8,512 nt of DNA from Pirellulales bacterium (GTDB lineage Bacteria > Planctomycetota > Planctomycetia > Pirellulales > Thermoguttaceae): the NCBI GenBank assembly GCA_030617125.1, contig JAUWWA010000057.1, forward strand, positions 1 to 8,512, written 5' to 3'. The notes below the pieces were generated by a model that made no database searches, was not told the DNA's origin, and saw only the letters and a list, made by a program, of their open reading frames with translations. This document shows, piece by piece, positions 4,799 through 8,512 of this stretch; the stretch's first letter is position 1; each line of letters starts with the position of its first letter. A program made the translations under genes and the position numbers.

Positions 4799-6607
4799 GC
4801 TTTCGCTCACCGACAAGGGGCGGCGGTCGAGGATCGCGTCGGCCAGGAAGTACAACAACCGGTGCAGCGGTTCGTTGTCAAGCCGGTCGGCGACGGCCCG
4901 GGCGCGGGCGTGATGCTTCGATATCAGGGCAGCCGCCTGGTGATACGCATCAGCCTGTTGGTAAAGCTCATCGGCCCGGGCGATCCTGTCCTTGTCGTGT
5001 TTCGATACGCCCAGAAGCGACTCTAACTCACGCCGTTGCTTTTCGGCCAATCGTTGCATGGCCAGGGCCCAAAGCATGGTGGGCCGGCCGCCGAGCACGT
5101 CGGCGCCGCGTCGGCGACTCTCCGGCTCGGTGTCTTGCCAGTCCTCCAGGTCGTTGAGGATCTGGTAAGCGACGCCGAAGTGCCGCGAGAACTTCGCCAC
5201 CACGTCGCGGTAGGGTTCGACCGGTCCGGCCAGGTGAATCCCCGCCAGCAGCGCCGCCTCGAACGCCGGCCCAGTCTTCAGCGCGTAGATCGCCAGCGCG
5301 TCGAGCGGGGCCAATCGCTTGTCGCGGGCATCGCGCCACACCAACTCGGCGCCTTGGCCTTCGCACAGCTTCGTATGGGCCGAGGCGAACGTGGCCAGGA
5401 TGTCACCCACGACGCCCACCCCCAGCGCCTCGCGCTGGCCGGTCACCAGCCGGTAGCCGAGCCCGATCAGGTAATCGCCCACGTTAATCGCCGTCGGGGC
5501 GCCGTATTTCTGGTGCAGTGCGAGCTTGCCGTAGCGGAGCGAATCGTCGTCCTCAATGTCGTCGTGGACCAGCGAGGCTTTGTGGAACGCCTCGATCGCC
5601 AGTGCAATCCGCTTGACCGCGTCGGGGACATTCGCGGCGTGCCAAGTAGCGTCGACCAGCGTTCCGCCGTCGCCGGTCAAGGCGTCGTGCACGGCCAGCG
5701 TGATGAACGGACGGGCGTGCTTCCCGCCGCCGGCAAGGAAGTCGTAAGCGATCGCCTCGGTGCAGGCGATAGGTTCGATAGCGTCAAGCCCTTCGCCGTC
5801 GGTCTCCGCCAGCCAGTGCCCGCCACGTGTGCGCGGCGCCAGCCGCTCCAACTCGTCCGGCTCGAACATCCGCGCGGCGCACCGCATCAGATTCAGGTAG
5901 GTTCGCGTCTGGAGCCGGGCCGGGCGGTGTGGCGTGTCGATCATCCGGCGAATCCAGTCCTCATCGGCCGAGGTGTTGCGGCAACCGCTGCCAAGCAGCG
6001 GCACGGCCATGCAGGGGATGCCGGAAAGCAGGATCTTGTCGAGCGTGTTCTCGAGCACGTCGAGACAAGCTACGCCCAAAAGCGCGTCGGCATGGCCGCC
6101 GAGGATGATCTTCATGACCGCCGGCGAGCCCTCGGCCATGAGCACCTTGTAGCCGCGCCGCTCGGCCTCCGCACGAAGGCTGCTTAGGCTGCACACGCCG
6201 CAACTTCGGCACACCAGCCCGACCTCATTGATCTCCCCCTGACAGGCTTCCTCGTCGCGCAGGCACTGCGGCAGCAATAGCAGCCGCCGGTTGTGCGGAA
6301 TTGCCGCCACCTGGTCGTGCCAGAACGCCGATGCCAACGCAACCATCGTCCAGCCGAGGTACGCTTCCGCCACGCCCAGCGAGACGAGCACCGATCGGGC
6401 ATGGGCTTCCATCTCGTGCCGGGCGGGTGGACGCGACTTGTCGAGCCGCGCGGCCAACCCGACCGCCGCCGCGCGAATCCGCTCGCGTAACGCCTTCGAC
6501 TCGGGCACCTCCTTCAGATGCCCGGTCGCGCGAGCGCCGGACGTCGCCGCGACCGAAGCCTCGCCGGCCGGAGTGGTCGATCGTTGTTGCGTGGATGCGG
6601 TGGCCAA
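4796..6607 (-). CDS. DUF116 domain fused to isoprenyl diphosphate synthase
   Basis: A 603-residue fusion. Residues 1-60 look disordered. About 105-225 is a DUF116 domain: LLLLPQCLR (109-117), CRSCGVCS (133-140), [14 protein letters not shown] (168-181), [13 protein letters not shown] (207-219), with Cys at 115, 122, 133, 136, 139, 181, 199 and 209, suggesting metal or Fe-S binding. About 275-603 is a polyprenyl synthetase (trans-type head-to-tail condensation of IPP): GGGKHARP (293-300), first Asp-rich motif DDIEDDD (349-355), KTGPAFEAA (444-452), second motif NDLED (485-489) and [11 protein letters not shown] (499-509). Asn485 replaces the usual first Asp of motif two. Ala344 and Ser345, small residues ahead of motif one, suggest a product longer than C15. 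It starts at TTG 6607 with GGAAG 9 nt upstream, 74 nt after the cyclase-like gene, probably in one transcript. Its TAG stop lies in a heptad repeat. Confidence 0.88.
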   Translation of the reverse strand: MATASTQQRSTTPAGEASVAATSGARATGHLKEVPESKALRERIRAAAVGLAARLDKSRPPARHEMEAHARSVLVSLGVAEAYLGWTMVALASAFWHDQVAAIPHNRRLLLLPQCLRDEEACQGEINEVGLVCRSCGVCSLSSLRAEAERRGYKVLMAEGSPAVMKIILGGHADALLGVACLDVLENTLDKILLSGIPCMAVPLLGSGCRNTSADEDWIRRMIDTPHRPARLQTRTYLNLMRCAARMFEPDELERLAPRTRGGHWLAETDGEGLDAIEPIACTEAIAYDFLAGGGKHARPFITLAVHDALTGDGGTLVDATWHAANVPDAVKRIALAIEAFHKASLVHDDIEDDDSLRYGKLALHQKYGAPTAINVGDYLIGLGYRLVTGQREALGVGVVGDILATFASAHTKLCEGQGAELVWRDARDKRLAPLDALAIYALKTGPAFEAALLAGIHLAGPVEPYRDVVAKFSRHFGVAYQILNDLEDWQDTEPESRRRGADVLGGRPTMLWALAMQRLAEKQRRELESLLGVSKHDKDRIARADELYQQADAYHQAAALISKHHARARAVADRLDNEPLHRLLYFLADAILDRRPLSVSES

Positions 6608-6656
6608 GGTGGGAGACTTCCGGAGTTCAGCCCCGACGTCCAGGCCGGGAACATAA

Positions 6657-6675
6657 CGCCGCCGGGCCGGCGGCG
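6657..6675 (-). other. GC-rich hairpin between the two terpenoid genes
   Basis: An 8-bp perfect stem CGCCGCCG/CGGCGGCG with a 3-nt GGC loop starts 7 bases past the stop of the cyclase-like gene, within the 74-nt gap before the DUF116 fusion. No T-run follows on the minus strand, so full termination is unlikely. It could be a partial terminator, an RNA-processing or stability element, or chance in GC-rich DNA. Confidence 0.5.
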
Positions 6676-6681
6676 CGTGGA

Positions 6682-8463
6682 CTATCGCGTGGTCGATGTC
6701 GCCAATCGTCGTACGGCCTGCCCCAGTGCGCCGACCGTAAAGATCAGCGGATACATCCTTTCATGATACCATAGCCGGGCGAAGTATAAACCGACTGGTG
6801 CGGTTTCCCGGTACCGGCCGGACTCGACCGCCGCGACAAGCCACGCGATTCCAGCGTCGATGGCCCCCTGCAAATGGGGATTTGCGTGGTCCGCCAGCAG
6901 CGCTTCGACCGCCACGGCCGTTTCCTCGGTGCTGGTGACTTCCCGCTCGCCCGGGTTGCCCCAACCCCCGTCACGGCACTGATTTGCGGCCAGGTATCTC
7001 AGGCCGCGCCGGGCCGCCGCGCCGCCAATTCGACCTGCGTCGCGATAGGCCAGCAATACGCGGGCAGTTCCGTAGGTTGGGTTCTCTTCCCGCGGGTGGA
7101 ATTGGTTACCAAACCACAGAGGGACCCAGCTCCCGTCCCCACGCTGTTGCCGGGAAAGGTAATCGAACCCACGGCGGACGGCCTGGTCGGCGCGGCGCTC
7201 ATCGAGAAGTTCCCGCCACGCGCCGATCGCCCGAAGCGCGTGTGCCGTCAGGTCGGCCCCGCTACGGTCGAACGGCAAGGCGCCCCAGCCGCGGCAGAAA
7301 GTCGGCCAGCCGCCGTCGGCATTTTGAAGATTGAGCAGCCAGTTGAGTCCGTCGTCGACGGCGGCTTCAATACGCCGACGGCTCGGCGACGGGCTGGAGT
7401 TGGACATCGCCACCAACGCCAGCAGGGCGGCGGAAGTATCGTCGACGTCGGGCACGGCGCCGCTTAGATCGTTCCATCCCCAACCGCCGGGCGCGGCGTG
7501 CGTGAACGGATGAAGCTCGCGGTGCTGGCACGAAAGCAACCAATCGAGGCAACCATCGAGGTCGACGTCACCGCCGGCGGCCAACGTGCTGACGGCGCTG
7601 CTGGTGTGCCACGTGGCCAGATTGGCATTGATCGGCCAGGACCCGTCCTCGCGGATCGACGCGAGCAGGAATCTTACGCCGTCGCGGACCGCCGCATGAT
7701 CGGCTCGGAGCGTGGCGGTAAGACTCATCACGACAAAACTCGTAAGCGGCACCGCTTCGAGGAACCCGCCGCTTGCCGGCTGCATCCGCCTGAGCACGTC
7801 AAGACTCCTTCGGACAGCCAATCGGCGAATGAGCCACGTGATCGGGTTGCGCGGCGCCCGGTGGAAAAACCGCGCCTGACCAATGGCAACCAGCGCGGGT
7901 ACGGCATAGCCGACCACCGGCAACCGCAGAAAGCGAAGCACTGGATACGGCAGACAGGCCAACTCGAAGGGCAGGGGGGAGACCTCACGCCACGGCGTTA
8001 AGCCCGCCAACGCACAGTTGGTCAGGATCGGCACGGCGAAGGTCTTGTCGCTGCCGTAGCGCCGCGTTAGTCCCGCGGCGCCGCCTTGGGCCTCGATGCA
8101 ACCTTCGGCGCGGACAAGCAGGTCCGCGTGACGCTCGGCCGCGCCGGCCAATTGGAAAGCGGCGCGGGCAAGCATCGTGGTGGCGATGTTCGAGAGGCTT
8201 TTGTCGGTATCACCCCAACCGCCATCATCGTTTTGGCGTCGCGCAAGCCACTCGATTCCCCGACGGGCGAGTTGCCGGCAAGCCTCGCGGCAGGGCTCGT
8301 CGGCGGTGTGACAGGCGACGATCGACAGCGCGCTTGCAGCGGTGGCGGTCGACAGGGCCGAACTGGAAAGCTCGCCGACCCAATGTCCCTCCGCCACCCG
8401 CTCGGCCAGCAAGTCGCGGCGGGCGGTCTGATAGGCAGCAGCAAGTCGGTTCGGGTCGATCAT
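6682..8463 (-). CDS. Squalene-hopene-cyclase-like class II terpene cyclase
   Basis: A 593-residue protein, shorter than typical squalene-hopene cyclases (about 630-720). Near the N-terminus EGHWVGELSSSALSTATAAS (25-44) matches the family's opening region. Repeated QW-type motifs follow: RRQNDDGGWGD (75-85), REDGSWP (271-277), LQNADGGWPTF (379-389), QQRGDGSW (439-446), NQCRDGGWGN (494-503). The catalytic acid motif is intact in GGWGWNDLSGAVPDVDDTSAALL (326-348, Asp341 the likely proton donor). His408 in GADLTAHAL fits the His that supports it. YGTARVLLAY (464-473) is also family-like. It should cyclise an isoprenoid by protonation, probably at the membrane. The C-terminal PVGLYFARLWYHERMYP (556-572) departs from true SHC, losing aromatic positions. 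The ATG at 8463 leaves the normal family N-terminus; the frame stays open to the window edge. It is followed by the DUF116/prenyl-synthase gene. Confidence 0.85.
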   Translation of the reverse strand: MIDPNRLAAAYQTARRDLLAERVAEGHWVGELSSSALSTATAASALSIVACHTADEPCREACRQLARRGIEWLARRQNDDGGWGDTDKSLSNIATTMLARAAFQLAGAAERHADLLVRAEGCIEAQGGAAGLTRRYGSDKTFAVPILTNCALAGLTPWREVSPLPFELACLPYPVLRFLRLPVVGYAVPALVAIGQARFFHRAPRNPITWLIRRLAVRRSLDVLRRMQPASGGFLEAVPLTSFVVMSLTATLRADHAAVRDGVRFLLASIREDGSWPINANLATWHTSSAVSTLAAGGDVDLDGCLDWLLSCQHRELHPFTHAAPGGWGWNDLSGAVPDVDDTSAALLALVAMSNSSPSPSRRRIEAAVDDGLNWLLNLQNADGGWPTFCRGWGALPFDRSGADLTAHALRAIGAWRELLDERRADQAVRRGFDYLSRQQRGDGSWVPLWFGNQFHPREENPTYGTARVLLAYRDAGRIGGAAARRGLRYLAANQCRDGGWGNPGEREVTSTEETAVAVEALLADHANPHLQGAIDAGIAWLVAAVESGRYRETAPVGLYFARLWYHERMYPLIFTVGALGQAVRRLATSTTR

Positions 8464-8512
8464 GCGGCGGTTTGGGACATCGGGTTCGTAACCTAGAGGC
8501 TGTATAAGCAGG

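Noticed and set aside
5036..6187. Long open plus-strand frame (383 codons) opposite the DUF116/prenyl-synthase gene
   Set aside because: Antisense shadow; the minus strand holds both domain signatures.
6682..8463. shc/hpnF (genuine squalene-hopene cyclase)
   Set aside because: The DXDD and QW motifs fit, but the protein is short, the C-terminal aromatic residues differ and no squalene pathway gene is adjacent. I leave the gene symbol empty.

Overview
The window looks like chromosomal DNA of a planctomycete, probably of the Pirellulales type. The reasons are GC-rich genes that often lack a Shine-Dalgarno sequence, a tiny aromatic-rich secreted protein, a uroporphyrinogen-decarboxylase-like (URO-D) protein of a kind abundant in that phylum, a DUF116/prenyl-synthase fusion beside a squalene-hopene-cyclase-like protein, and many intergenic palindromes and heptad repeats. 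The lineage is inferred from gene style, not from a marker gene.

Layout. Bases 1-411 hold no gene that I can support, only hairpins and short repeats. Three minus-strand genes follow (738-412, 1415-924, 2439-1408): a small exported Tyr/Trp-rich protein, RuvX/YqgF, and an exported lipase-like alpha/beta hydrolase whose stop overlaps the ruvX start by 8 nt. A 354-nt divergent intergenic region (2440-2793) carries CGCGACC-N3-GGTCGCG palindromes, a 31-bp tandem repeat and a good sigma70-type promoter. That promoter serves a plus-strand URO-D-like protein (2794-3900) with a His-x-Cys...Cys metal-site pattern.

Next comes a PPP-type metallophosphatase gene (4010-4669, +) framed by two composite heptad repeats in inverted orientation. 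The phosphatase start and stop codons, and the stop codons of both flanking genes, which point towards each other, all lie inside these repeats.

The right end (8463-4796, minus) is a two-gene unit: a class II terpene-cyclase-like protein with an intact DVDDT acid motif, then a protein fusing a Cys-rich DUF116 domain to an isoprenyl diphosphate synthase. Together they could make and cyclise an isoprenoid. The cyclase keeps the protonation machinery of squalene-hopene cyclase but appears to have lost several aromatic residues used late in the cascade. The synthase has small residues ahead of its first Asp-rich motif and Asn in place of the first Asp of the second. A non-hopanoid terpenoid is my working inference, and this pair is the best candidate here for an undescribed pathway.
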